DNA from: a virus
DNA: 38,309 nucleotides
Reading direction: 5' to 3' (one strand)
IMG/VR virus record: IMGVR_UViG_3300046648_000378
Location: 1 to 38,309 of that record
Below are positions 16,422 through 23,800 of this stretch, one piece after another (position 1 is the first letter of the stretch; each line of letters starts with the position of its first letter). The notes beneath the pieces are model-generated. The model saw only the letters and a program-made list of their open reading frames with translations. It was not told where the DNA came from and searched no databases. A program made the position numbers and the translations under genes.

Positions 16422-17038
16422 TCACTTGCCTTTGTTGCGGCTCATGGCGGCGACCCGAAAGCCCATCCGGGCTTCGCGGGCGAGAACCGCTTTTGACGGT
16501 TTGTCCTTGTCACCACCGCCACCGAACGGATTGGTATCGATCAAGAATTGGCGCTTGGAATCCCACGCCATGATGATTTCTACCATCGGTGTGTCCCAGG
16601 CTTCGCTGGGAGGCCAGCCGAGCCAGCCTGTGGCAATCTTGTACAGCAAGTCGACGGTCCCAAGATCGGGACCTGCCTTTACTCGTTTCCCGAGTCAGCC
16701 GCTTTTTTTTCCTCTTCCAGCTCGGCGTCGGTCTTGCCGGACGGATTGAGCAAGGCGCTCAGGAACGTGATCACCTGCCCACCAATACTGCCGATACCGG
16801 TGGCCCAGAGCACCTCTTCGATGATCTCCAGTTCCTTGCGCTTGTTGGTGTCGCCGCCGGTACCGGCCGCAATGACAAAAGCGGCAGCGGTGACGCTCGC
16901 GCTGCCAACTGCAGTCATCGCGGGCAGGATGCCATTGAAGCGGGTTTCAATGGCACGGAAGGCGCGCAGGGTGGGTTTGAGGGTGTAGCTGGTTTCGCCA
17001 GCGGTGATGACGATGGTGCCGTGGTCAGTCTTGGTCAT
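16422..17038 (-). CDS. Tail assembly chaperone G-T fusion, made by -1 frameshift
   Basis: Joined coordinates 16422..16685 and 16685..17038 give 205 residues: the first 118 of the G-like protein, then 87 in the -1 frame. The T part runs from ..RVKAGPDLGTVDLLYKI to ..AMSRNKGK and includes WLGWPPSEAWDTP. The T frame has no good start of its own: its first codon would be TTG at 16649 with no ribosome site. In lambda-like phages G and GT act at a fixed ratio to load tail tube protein on the tape measure. The frames overlap exactly at a canonical slippery heptamer, which makes the frameshift convincing. Confidence 0.85.
16679..17038 (-). CDS. Tail assembly chaperone (G-like)
   Basis: 119 residues from the ATG at 17038; an in-frame TTG five codons upstream is less likely. 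The protein begins MTKTDHGTIVITAGETSY, has a mid-region rich in small residues, and ends with an acidic/lysine tail (DAELEEEKKAADSGNE) that carries the slippery codons. Location between tail tube and tape measure is diagnostic. Normal termination is at TAA 16679-16681; slippage four codons earlier gives the fusion. Confidence 0.85.
   Translation of the reverse strand: MTKTDHGTIVITAGETSYTLKPTLRAFRAIETRFNGILPAMTAVGSASVTAAAFVIAAGTGGDTNKRKELEIIEEVLWATGIGSIGGQVITFLSALLNPSGKTDAELEEEKKAADSGNE
16685..16691 (-). other. -1 ribosomal slippery site GGGAAAC
   Basis: In the zero frame the codons read TCG GGA AAC GAG TAA. Slipping one base back gives GGG AAA and opens the T frame. An in-frame stop (TGA) in the -1 frame just upstream means slippage must happen between it and the TAA, a window that holds only this heptamer. 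An A8 run slightly upstream cannot serve because the -1 frame is closed after it. Confidence 0.85.
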
Positions 17039-17062
17039 GAGGGTGTGTCTCAAAAAAAGGAT

Positions 17063-17097
17063 GCAAGAAAAGGAAGGCGCCGAGGAGGCTCGGCACC
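17063..17097 (-). terminator. Hairpin terminator after the tail tube gene
   Basis: On the - strand GGTGCCGAG pairs with CTCGGCGCC (one G-U) around a CCTC loop, followed by a pyrimidine-rich tail TTCCTTTTCTT. It separates the abundant tail tube mRNA from the chaperones. Confidence 0.6.
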
Positions 17098-17119
17098 GGA
17101 GGACAGTCAGGCGCCAGGC

Positions 17120-17584
17120 TCAGACCACCTCGTAGATTTCGGAGTTGACGCCCAGGCTGACGGCGCGCTTCAGGACGCCCTCAACACTGATGCCGGTTTT
17201 CTTGTTGCTCATGACCTTGGCCGCGAAGTAGTCCGTCTCACCATCGACATACACGACCTTGATCGGGTAATCGAAACGAGAGCGGTCCAGGAACGCCTCG
17301 ACCAACTTGAGCTGACCGGCGTCACCCGCATCGAAGCCAATCGACAGATCGACAGTGCCCGCGTCAGCCAGGCCTTTCAGATGCTTGGCCCGACCGCTGG
17401 ACAGGCCGGAAAAACTCACATCGTTGATGGTGTCGCCATAATCACCGATGGTTTCCATCTCACCGACCTCGACGTAGGTCAACGCCTCCAGAAGCGTCAG
17501 CGCGGCAGCGTGGTCGGCTGGCAAGTCGGCGAGCAAACGCGGGCCGATATAAATTCGCGTGCCCGCGCCGGTATTGATAGACAT
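17120..17584 (-). CDS. Major tail tube protein
   Basis: 154 residues, AGGAGG 8 nt before ATG. The N-terminus (SINTGAGTRIYIGP) and the regular beta pattern with TYVEVGEMETIGDYGD fit siphoviral tail tube subunits. A FDYPIKVVYVDGETDYFAAKV segment near the C-terminus is typical of this structural class. It lies after the tail completion gene and before the chaperones, the standard order. A strong ribosome site fits a protein needed in many copies. Confidence 0.85.
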   Translation of the reverse strand: MSINTGAGTRIYIGPRLLADLPADHAAALTLLEALTYVEVGEMETIGDYGDTINDVSFSGLSSGRAKHLKGLADAGTVDLSIGFDAGDAGQLKLVEAFLDRSRFDYPIKVVYVDGETDYFAAKVMSNKKTGISVEGVLKRAVSLGVNSEIYEVV

Positions 17585-17639
17585 AAGCAGTCCTCCTGAG
17601 GACAGGTGAAAAAGCCGCAGCGCGGCATGGATTCAACAG

Positions 17640-18023
17640 TTAATGGGTGGTGACGATGCGCAGCGTGACGCTGCCCTGGTACGTGACGCCGTCCGGCTCA
17701 CGATTGGACTGTTTGCGGGTGACCCGGATGGAAATGACCCGCCCGGTGTTGAGTGGCAGAGGACGCTCATGGAGAGCGGCATCGATCTCGGCCATCAGGC
17801 GCTTCACCTCCTCCTGGCCCTTGAACTCCGAAAAAACCGACAGATAGAACAGCCTGAGGTCGCGTCGACCGCTCAGAGGATCGTCATTGGTGACGATCTC
17901 GCTGTCGATGCTGACATAGGGGAGCGGCGCATTCAGCGGGGCACCGTCGTACACCGGGCAGGACACCTCCGCGCCGAGCCGGTCTGCCAGCGCGACCTGC
18001 AGCGCGAACGACGGATCAGCCAT
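17640..18023 (-). CDS. DUF3168 tail completion protein
   Basis: 127 residues starting MADPSFALQVALADRL, with GAGGA 7 nt upstream; the start overlaps the preceding gene by 8 nt. DUF3168 features include CPVYDGAPLNAPLPYVSID near residue 30 and a strand-rich C-terminus ending in LRIVTTH. The family joins the head-tail connector to the tail terminator region in HK97-like phages. Confidence 0.85.
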   Translation of the reverse strand: MADPSFALQVALADRLGAEVSCPVYDGAPLNAPLPYVSIDSEIVTNDDPLSGRRDLRLFYLSVFSEFKGQEEVKRLMAEIDAALHERPLPLNTGRVISIRVTRKQSNREPDGVTYQGSVTLRIVTTH

Positions 18024-18522
18024 TGCACAGTTCCTCACCAGCACGTTTGAGCGTGTTGCTCACCGCGTGCTTGATGCTGGCCAAGACAAACTCGCGATTG
18101 ACGTCATAGGCCGGACGCAGCCATGGGTGTGCAGGACGCGCCGGAATGTCCGGATACTTGCCGAAGAAGTTCGTGCCATCGGCCTTGTTGGTGACACGTT
18201 TGTTGCGGCCGCCCGCGCGCTTTTTGCCTTCGGTGTACCCTTTCGTTCCGTACTCAATGAAGCGCAGGTAGAAAAACCGCTGATTGAGTTTCTTGCCGCG
18301 TATGCCGATCTGGGCATCCAGGCCGCTTTTCGACACAAAGGCCGTGAGCGCCGCCGCACCCTCCCCCGAATCCTTGGGAATCAGCTCCTGCATGGAGGCC
18401 AGGATCTTGTTGGCCCCCTTCTGCATGACCGGTTTGAGTTCGTTATCGAGCCGGGTGTGAATGTCACGCAGCACCCGTCTCAACTTGAAGTCGCCCGATA
18501 ATCGAGACCTGCGCGTGGCCAT
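18016..18522 (-). CDS. HK97 gp10-like head-tail joining protein
   Basis: 168 residues with AAGGAG before ATG. The helical N-terminus (VLRDIHTRLDNELKPVMQKG), then LIPKDSGEGAAAL, FIEYGTKGY and PARPAHPWLRPAYD are standard gp10-family landmarks. It is thought to act in head-tail joining or tail completion. The C-terminus overlaps the next gene by 8 nt. Confidence 0.88.
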   Translation of the reverse strand: MATRRSRLSGDFKLRRVLRDIHTRLDNELKPVMQKGANKILASMQELIPKDSGEGAAALTAFVSKSGLDAQIGIRGKKLNQRFFYLRFIEYGTKGYTEGKKRAGGRNKRVTNKADGTNFFGKYPDIPARPAHPWLRPAYDVNREFVLASIKHAVSNTLKRAGEELCNG

Positions 18523-18525
18523 GAC

Positions 18526-18705
18526 TTACTCCTTGGCCGCGCCTTCGCCGCCCGGCTTCGGCTTCGCAACCTTCACAGCGTCGACCGGCTCAACCAGTTT
18601 CTGCTCCTGCAGGTCAGCGGCCATGTCGCTATCGATGTCGAACTCCGAACCGACAGCCTGATTGCCAAACGGGCCGGACAGACCGACCAATGCACGTACT
18701 TTCAT
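18526..18705 (-). CDS. Small head-tail region protein
   Basis: 59 residues from MKVRALVGLSGPFGNQ; the ATG at 18705 is preferred over 18711 because GAGGG is 8 nt upstream of it. It has a short beta-like N-terminus, an acidic DIDSDMAADL helix and a lysine/proline/glycine tail. Such mini proteins often occur between connector and gp10 genes of HK97-like phages. Function is not known. Confidence 0.65.
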   Translation of the reverse strand: MKVRALVGLSGPFGNQAVGSEFDIDSDMAADLQEQKLVEPVDAVKVAKPKPGGEGAAKE

Positions 18706-18718
18706 GCTCATACCCTCG

Positions 18719-19039
18719 TTATGGATTGATTACGTTGGAACACAGCAGCCGGAGCATCGTCCGCTTGAGCGCGGGCAGGGCTGCCTCGATCAGGTACGTT
18801 TCATCGCCGTGAGCGATTCGCATACCGGCCACGATGGTTTTTCTGAAGCGGACCTGAATCTCGGCCGTGACCTCTGCCGACAACCGGTCAGCCACCGGCA
18901 ACGTCCGGCCGGTGGGAATGGCGATCCCTGCCCAAACATCGCCAACCTTGACCCAGGTTTCCGTGGAGCCTGCGCCCGGACGCTTCACCGTCTCAGACTT
19001 GAGCAGTGAACAGCGCCGGTCCAATGGACCTGCTCGCAT
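18719..19039 (-). CDS. Head closure / head-tail adaptor protein
   Basis: 106 residues from MRAGPLDRRCSLL, with GAGG 8 nt before ATG; the frame extends further upstream but overlaps the connector gene without need. DRRCSLLK, TWVKVGDVWAGI and AEVTAEIQVRFRK, followed by DETYLIE, match the phage head-tail joining (gp16/SPP1 gp16-like) family. Its start lies 1 nt after the upstream stop. Confidence 0.82.
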   Translation of the reverse strand: MRAGPLDRRCSLLKSETVKRPGAGSTETWVKVGDVWAGIAIPTGRTLPVADRLSAEVTAEIQVRFRKTIVAGMRIAHGDETYLIEAALPALKRTMLRLLCSNVINP

Positions 19040-19040
19040 A

Positions 19041-19592
19041 TCAGAACCTCGGAGGGACGGTGATGGGCGCCAGGAGTGAGTCCAGCATCGAGCTGGGCAG
19101 CTCAGCCAGGGTGGCACCGACCACCAACGTTTCGCGGTTTTCGTGAGCCGTGGCGGCTTGCATCAGCAACCAGGTACGCACGGACGGGTGAACATCAAGG
19201 TCGGTACCGGCCTCGTAGCGAATGAGCAAGTCACCCTCGGGGCGGCCGTCCGGGAAGTACAGAAAGCTTTCCTTGCCCCGGTTACGCAGGGCATGGGCAA
19301 CGGTCAGCACTTCGTCGCTACCATCGGCTAAGACACGGCTGATCGAGATGATCGCTGTGGCCTGGCCGACATCGAGAGGACGACCCGAGCCGAAATGCGC
19401 GGGCCATTCCTCTTCGTACTCGGCCTGGCGGATACCGGCGCCGGTGCGCTCTTCGGCTTGGGCCGTCACGCCCGGAATGATCAAGCCTTCGATCAGCTCC
19501 GGCACCGTGTCTTCTGGATCAAGGCGGCACTGATAGGCCACCTGTTCCAGCGTCAGCACGGGATCACCCGTGTACGCGATACGCCGGGCCAT
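19041..19592 (-). CDS. Head-tail connector (gp6 / phiE125 gp8-like)
   Basis: 183 residues. LTLEQVAYQCRLDPEDTVPE is the N-terminal signature of gp6-type connector proteins, followed by a helical middle (GVTAQAEERTG) and a beta-rich part. It forms the ring under the portal. It lies between the acidic small protein and the head closure protein, as expected. Confidence 0.82.
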   Translation of the reverse strand: MARRIAYTGDPVLTLEQVAYQCRLDPEDTVPELIEGLIIPGVTAQAEERTGAGIRQAEYEEEWPAHFGSGRPLDVGQATAIISISRVLADGSDEVLTVAHALRNRGKESFLYFPDGRPEGDLLIRYEAGTDLDVHPSVRTWLLMQAATAHENRETLVVGATLAELPSSMLDSLLAPITVPPRF

Positions 19593-19594
19593 GG

Positions 19595-19957
19595 TTACGG
19601 CTTCTCTTCGTCATCGCCGTCGCCATCACCACCGCCAGCTGGACCATCGTCGCCCGACGTAACGCCAGTGCCGCCATCGGTCTCCGATCCTGGCTCGGTT
19701 TCAGCCGAGCCAGGGATCGTGGCTGGCGGCAGCTCAGCTTTACCTTGCGGTTTCGAAGGTGCGCCCTTGCCCGGCGGCTTGGTCACCGTGGATTTGGCCG
19801 CACTGGCCGGTGCTTTGCCGTCATGCAGCACCGCGACACCGCCCTTGATCAGCGCGTCGACGGTCTCCTGGGAAAACCCCGCCACCTCGGTCGGCGAATA
19901 ACCACGCCAAGGCTTGGCGAAAGTGACGATGACTACATCGTTGCTCGACTTGCTCAT
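19595..19957 (-). CDS. Low-complexity acidic head protein
   Basis: About 120 residues starting MSKSSNDVVIVTFAKPWRG. The first 50 residues look folded (AGFSQETVDALIKGGVAVLHDG); the remainder is a disordered proline/glycine/aspartate tail (GGTG, DDGPAGGGDGDGDDEEKP). This resembles small proteins located between capsid and connector in Pseudomonas siphophages, some of which are decoration or completion factors. No precise function can be assigned. Confidence 0.65.
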   Translation of the reverse strand: MSKSSNDVVIVTFAKPWRGYSPTEVAGFSQETVDALIKGGVAVLHDGKAPASAAKSTVTKPPGKGAPSKPQGKAELPPATIPGSAETEPGSETDGGTGVTSGDDGPAGGGDGDGDDEEKP

Positions 19958-20016
19958 GTTCAATACCTCGAATGCTGCATCAGGAAGTGGCCCCGCACTG
20001 CTGCAGGGCCTGGGGA

Positions 20017-21330
20017 TCACATACCGGCGCCCCAGGTAATGCCGGTACCGACCGCAACCGACTCAACGTGACGCGGGCCGAAGTCGTGCTTGCTGATCAC
20101 GCGGATCAAGGTTTGGTCACGCTGGAACGCGCTGACCGTGTTGCCGTTGGCATCCTTGTAGGAGGCCTCGGTGCTGATGGCGATGGCCAGGCTGGTGTCT
20201 TCGCCGATGTAGCAGTCAGCAAAGTTCACGAAGTAGATTTCCGACTCGTTGCCACCCGCGCCCAAGTTCACCGGGATTTGCGTGGTCAATGCCACCTTGT
20301 AGCCCTTGAGCTGGCCCTGATCGATTTCCGGGTAAGCCTTATTGCCGTTGCCGTCACGCAGCGATTGCAACCAACGCAGCACGCGCGGCGCCATCAGCCA
20401 GCCACAGGCGGCCAGATTCACGTTGGCAGCCTCCAGGCGCAGCATCATGCCGCCCAGGTACAAATCAACGATGGCCAGGGTCGCACCTGCCGGAGCGGCC
20501 AGAACGTTGCCCGCTGGCGCCCAGTAGCGCAGCCCCTTCGGCAAGGTCGCACTGCCAGCGCTACGGATAAAATGCAGATCCTCGGACAGGCCCATCGATA
20601 CTGCGAGGTCGCTACTGACCTGAGCGTCGATGCGCGGGTTTACGCCCGACTGCGCCAGCAGGTCATTGGAGATCGGTACGATGGCAGCCGCTTTTTTTGC
20701 CGACAGTTTCAGGTCACCGAACTGCATGTCGGTGACGGAAATGTCCTCTTCGGCGCCAAGGTAGGCGACCTGCGTATTGCCCAGCACGCGCGGCATGGTC
20801 AGGTTGCCGTTGTTCAGCGGCAGGCTGCGAGCGCCCATGGAACGCACTACCGAATTCGGACGCAGGGACTCGATCACACTGGTGCTGAAGTTCTCCGGCA
20901 CCAGGACACCGCCTGCGCCGGGCGTCACGGTGGACAGCGCCATGTGAACATCAGCGCCGTAGCCACCGGTTTTAGCCAGTTCTGCAGCGGCCTGTTGATT
21001 ACCACCCGCCTGAACCATCAGCCGCACCATCTGCGCCATTGCTACGCCGGGCTGGGTCGCTTCGTTGAACGGACCCGAAATACCGGCGGGCGGGCCGTTG
21101 ATGCCTTGGGCCGACTCGGTGACCGGCACCGCCGATGCGGCCGCCAGACGCTCAGCGACTTCGGCGCGACTGATTTTCTCGGTGATGGCGTTGATCTTGA
21201 CTTCCAGATCGGCGAACTCCGAGAGCTGTGCTGCGGTGAGGCTGCCGCCACCGGCCTCGACCTGCGCCAGGACTTGGACAGCAGCGTTGAGCGTGGCGCG
21301 TTCGCTGCGCAATTGAGTGACAAGGGACAT
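20017..21330 (-). CDS. HK97-family major capsid protein
   Basis: 437 residues, AGGAGG before ATG. The first 110 residues are a coiled-coil delta/scaffold domain (LRSERATLNAAVQVLAQVEA) normally removed by the protease encoded just upstream. The shell domain begins near GGYGADVHMALS and has the HK97 pattern: GGVLVPENFSTSVIE, LTMPRVLGNTQVAYLGAE, KKAAAIVPISNDLL, then a C-terminal FGPRHVESVAVGTGI. A terminator lies directly in front of its ribosome site. Confidence 0.95.
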   Translation of the reverse strand: MSLVTQLRSERATLNAAVQVLAQVEAGGGSLTAAQLSEFADLEVKINAITEKISRAEVAERLAAASAVPVTESAQGINGPPAGISGPFNEATQPGVAMAQMVRLMVQAGGNQQAAAELAKTGGYGADVHMALSTVTPGAGGVLVPENFSTSVIESLRPNSVVRSMGARSLPLNNGNLTMPRVLGNTQVAYLGAEEDISVTDMQFGDLKLSAKKAAAIVPISNDLLAQSGVNPRIDAQVSSDLAVSMGLSEDLHFIRSAGSATLPKGLRYWAPAGNVLAAPAGATLAIVDLYLGGMMLRLEAANVNLAACGWLMAPRVLRWLQSLRDGNGNKAYPEIDQGQLKGYKVALTTQIPVNLGAGGNESEIYFVNFADCYIGEDTSLAIAISTEASYKDANGNTVSAFQRDQTLIRVISKHDFGPRHVESVAVGTGITWGAGM

Positions 21331-21347
21331 TGGTGCCTCCTGGGCAT

Positions 21348-21369
21348 AAAAAAACCCGCCGGAGCGGGT
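21348..21369 (-). terminator. Intrinsic terminator in front of the capsid gene
   Basis: On the - strand ACCCGC-TCCG-GCGGGT is followed by seven T and then the capsid Shine-Dalgarno sequence within 20 nt. It would cut read-through from the protease gene into capsid unless antiterminated. Confidence 0.75.
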
Positions 21370-21393
21370 GTGATGTAACTGCCGCGAACGCGG

Positions 21394-22341
21394 TCAGAGT
21401 GTTGCTTGAATATTCAGCGCCGAGGCACGCAGACCAATTCGGCCGGACTGCCGTTGCGCTCGCACCTGGGCGACGACGCGGGACAGGTCGTCGACCGCGT
21501 CCTGAGGGCTTTGCAGGCGATCAGCCAGACCGGCGTTGATCCCTTGCTGGCCGCGATACAGCCCTGCCTCGGTGGCTCGAACGGCCTCAACGCTCAGGCC
21601 GCGATAGTCGGCCACGGCGTTGACGAAGAGCTGATAGCTCTCTTGCACCAGATCCTGCAGGAACTTCATGGACTGATCCGTCAGCGGCTCGTTGGGGCTC
21701 AGGTCGTTCTTGTGCGCCCCGGCGTATACCGTAGTCACCTTGACGCCCTGGCTTTCCAGTTGTTGCGAGCGCTCCATGTGGCTCGCAATGACGCCGATGG
21801 AACCGACACCGCTGGTCTGGCTGACCACCAGCTCGCTGCACGCGCTGCCGATCAGATAGCCGCCGCTGTAGGCCATGAAGTTGACGATGCCGGTGATGGG
21901 CTTGATCAATGACATGGCCCGGATATCGGCCGCCAGCTCGAACGCGCCCACGGCTGAACCGCCGGGCGTGTCGATGTCCAGCGCCACGCGCTCGACCAGA
22001 GGATCGGCGATGGCCTGACGCAGTTGCTGTCGCAAGCCCTCGTAACTGGTCATGGTCTCGCAGGCGTTGAGGTGGCTACCACGACTCACCAGAAAGCCAT
22101 GGACCGGCAGCACTTGTACGCCGGTGGAGGCCAGCGCGGCCCGTTCTTGCTCGGCCTGCAACGCGGCCCGATCCTCGGCCTCATCGTCGTAGAAGCCGAG
22201 CCGCGCTCCGCTCCCACCGAGATTAATGATGTTGAGGTTCATGGCCTGATTGGCCCAGCGCACGCCCAGGTCGAGCATGTCAGGGGTCACCAGCAATGGC
22301 TGATTGAACAGCAGGCCGGATGCCCGGAGATGTTGTTTCAT
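21394..22341 (-). CDS. S49 (SppA/ClpP-fold) prohead maturation protease
   Basis: 315 residues. VERVALDIDTPGGSAVGAFE gives the strand and oxyanion turn; FMAYSGGYLIGSA carries the catalytic Ser of S49 peptidases; HKNDLSPNEPLTD has the Lys region; GLYRGQQGINAGLAD is the usual C-terminal motif. It should trim the capsid N-terminal scaffold domain. The start overlaps the portal stop (ATGA). Confidence 0.92.
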   Translation of the reverse strand: MKQHLRASGLLFNQPLLVTPDMLDLGVRWANQAMNLNIINLGGSGARLGFYDDEAEDRAALQAEQERAALASTGVQVLPVHGFLVSRGSHLNACETMTSYEGLRQQLRQAIADPLVERVALDIDTPGGSAVGAFELAADIRAMSLIKPITGIVNFMAYSGGYLIGSACSELVVSQTSGVGSIGVIASHMERSQQLESQGVKVTTVYAGAHKNDLSPNEPLTDQSMKFLQDLVQESYQLFVNAVADYRGLSVEAVRATEAGLYRGQQGINAGLADRLQSPQDAVDDLSRVVAQVRAQRQSGRIGLRASALNIQATL

Positions 22342-23612
22342 TGCGCAAGCATCCTTTCGATTTCGCGCTGTTGCAGCTCCAGCTGCGCCCGCACGGATGG
22401 ATTACTAAGGTCAGGCTTTCCTTTGCCTGCATCGACCATGTTCAGCGGCTGCAAGTAGGTGTCGCCGCCGGTGACCGGGGGCATGTTTTCAAGACGCCGA
22501 ATGTCGTTGACTGAGAGCCATCCCCACTGGCGGCCAATGGCATAGGCTTCGTAACGACTCTTCTGGTCGCCGCGCAGCAGGCCCGCCAGGTTGAATTCGA
22601 TGAAGTAGTCGCGTCGGTCCTGCGGGAGCAGGAAGTCGCGCATCATCGACTGTTCATGACGCTTGACCCACGGCAGCAGACCGAACACCACGAACTGAAT
22701 CAGCAGTTGCTCGATGGTGTTGTAGTTGGCCTTGTCGAGGTCGTTCACCATCGGCAGCGGGATCTTGTAGATCCGCGCGCAGTCGACGCCGGACAGCTTG
22801 AGGATGTCGACCACTTCGGCATCAACGTTGGTCATGGAGACGGGCTTGAAGGTCATGCCCTCCTGCAGCATCGCGACCTTTTTGGCGTTGTCCATGCCAC
22901 CGAACTTGTTGCCCCACTGATCAAGCACCCGATCAATCGAACCCTGATCCTTGATCGCCGGGGCCTCGCGCGGCCGTTCGATCACACCCGAGACGGTTGC
23001 ACCGTTGGCAAACGACTTGCCGGTGTACTGCCGCACCGCCTGGGCCAGGCCAACCGCCTCGGCGTGCAGCATGATCGGCGACAGCCCCTCATAGAAGTTG
23101 TGGGACTGCCAGCGAACGTGGTGGATCAGCCGCATCGGCAGTCGATCCTCGAACGTCCCGACCTGGTAATACGGAAGCATGTCGCTGCCCTTACACACAA
23201 TCACCTTGTCGTTGTGGATCGGCCAGAGCGCGGCCACGTTGCCGTCGTCGCGCCGGTCGATATAGCTGTAGCTATTGCCCCGCAGCCCGGCCGCCATCTG
23301 ACTGCCTTCGCGATGCTCATACGGGGTCTGAAAGCCGTTGGGCTGATAGCGCAGCACGTCGTACAGCGGGTGATTGACAGCGGCATCGCGTTGGCCGTTG
23401 TCGGTGCGTCGATACAGCTCAAGCGGCAGTTGCGCGATGCTTTCGGCCAGCAGCGTGACGCAGTTCTGGATGATCGGTACCGCCAGCGCTGACTCCGGCG
23501 TCACCCTCACGCCGGAGCTGCTGCGACCGGAACCTATGATGCCGCGCCAGACACTGCCGTCCGGGCTGGATACGGCGCCCTGTACCGATCCACGTTGTTT
23601 GCTGAAGAACAT
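22338..23612 (-). CDS. HK97-type portal protein
   Basis: 424 residues from the ATG at 23612; the TTG one codon earlier is not needed. Portal motifs include VPIIQNCVTLLAESIAQLPL, NHPLYDVLRYQPN, GNSYSYIDRR and KIPLPMVNDLDKANYNTIEQ, then FVVFGLLPWVKRHEQ. It forms the dodecameric DNA channel at the capsid vertex. The start and the upstream stop share one base (TGATG). Confidence 0.95.
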   Translation of the reverse strand: MFFSKQRGSVQGAVSSPDGSVWRGIIGSGRSSSGVRVTPESALAVPIIQNCVTLLAESIAQLPLELYRRTDNGQRDAAVNHPLYDVLRYQPNGFQTPYEHREGSQMAAGLRGNSYSYIDRRDDGNVAALWPIHNDKVIVCKGSDMLPYYQVGTFEDRLPMRLIHHVRWQSHNFYEGLSPIMLHAEAVGLAQAVRQYTGKSFANGATVSGVIERPREAPAIKDQGSIDRVLDQWGNKFGGMDNAKKVAMLQEGMTFKPVSMTNVDAEVVDILKLSGVDCARIYKIPLPMVNDLDKANYNTIEQLLIQFVVFGLLPWVKRHEQSMMRDFLLPQDRRDYFIEFNLAGLLRGDQKSRYEAYAIGRQWGWLSVNDIRRLENMPPVTGGDTYLQPLNMVDAGKGKPDLSNPSVRAQLELQQREIERMLAQ

Positions 23613-23800
23613 CAACCACCCCCGTCGTCATGGACTGGCGCCGATGTGGCTGCCGCTTGATCTGCCAGATAGGCCCACACCAGCATCCCGCCCCCGGCGG
23701 CGATGAAGCCCGCCGGAACACTGATCAACGCCACGCCCGCCACCAGCAGACCGAAGCCCGCCAGCCCGACGAGCCAGGCCAGTAGCCCGAGATATTTCAT
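23612..23800 (-). CDS. Small phage membrane protein between terminase and portal
   Basis: 62 residues, almost wholly hydrophobic: one or two spans from residue 3 to 47, then a short polar tail (ATSAPVHDDGGG). The start overlaps the terminase stop by ATGA and the end overlaps the portal start, so it is certainly translated in the late operon. Similar tiny membrane proteins sit here in other HK97-type phages; their role is unknown. Confidence 0.7.
   Translation of the reverse strand: MKYLGLLAWLVGLAGFGLLVAGVALISVPAGFIAAGGGMLVWAYLADQAAATSAPVHDDGGG

Noticed and set aside
16703-16710. A8 run as tail chaperone slip site
   Set aside because: The -1 frame reads AGC GGC TGA immediately after it, so the T frame could not be reached.
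19972-21378. 468-aa ORF on the + strand
   Set aside because: Mirror of the capsid gene on the other strand, with low-complexity composition and no family signature.
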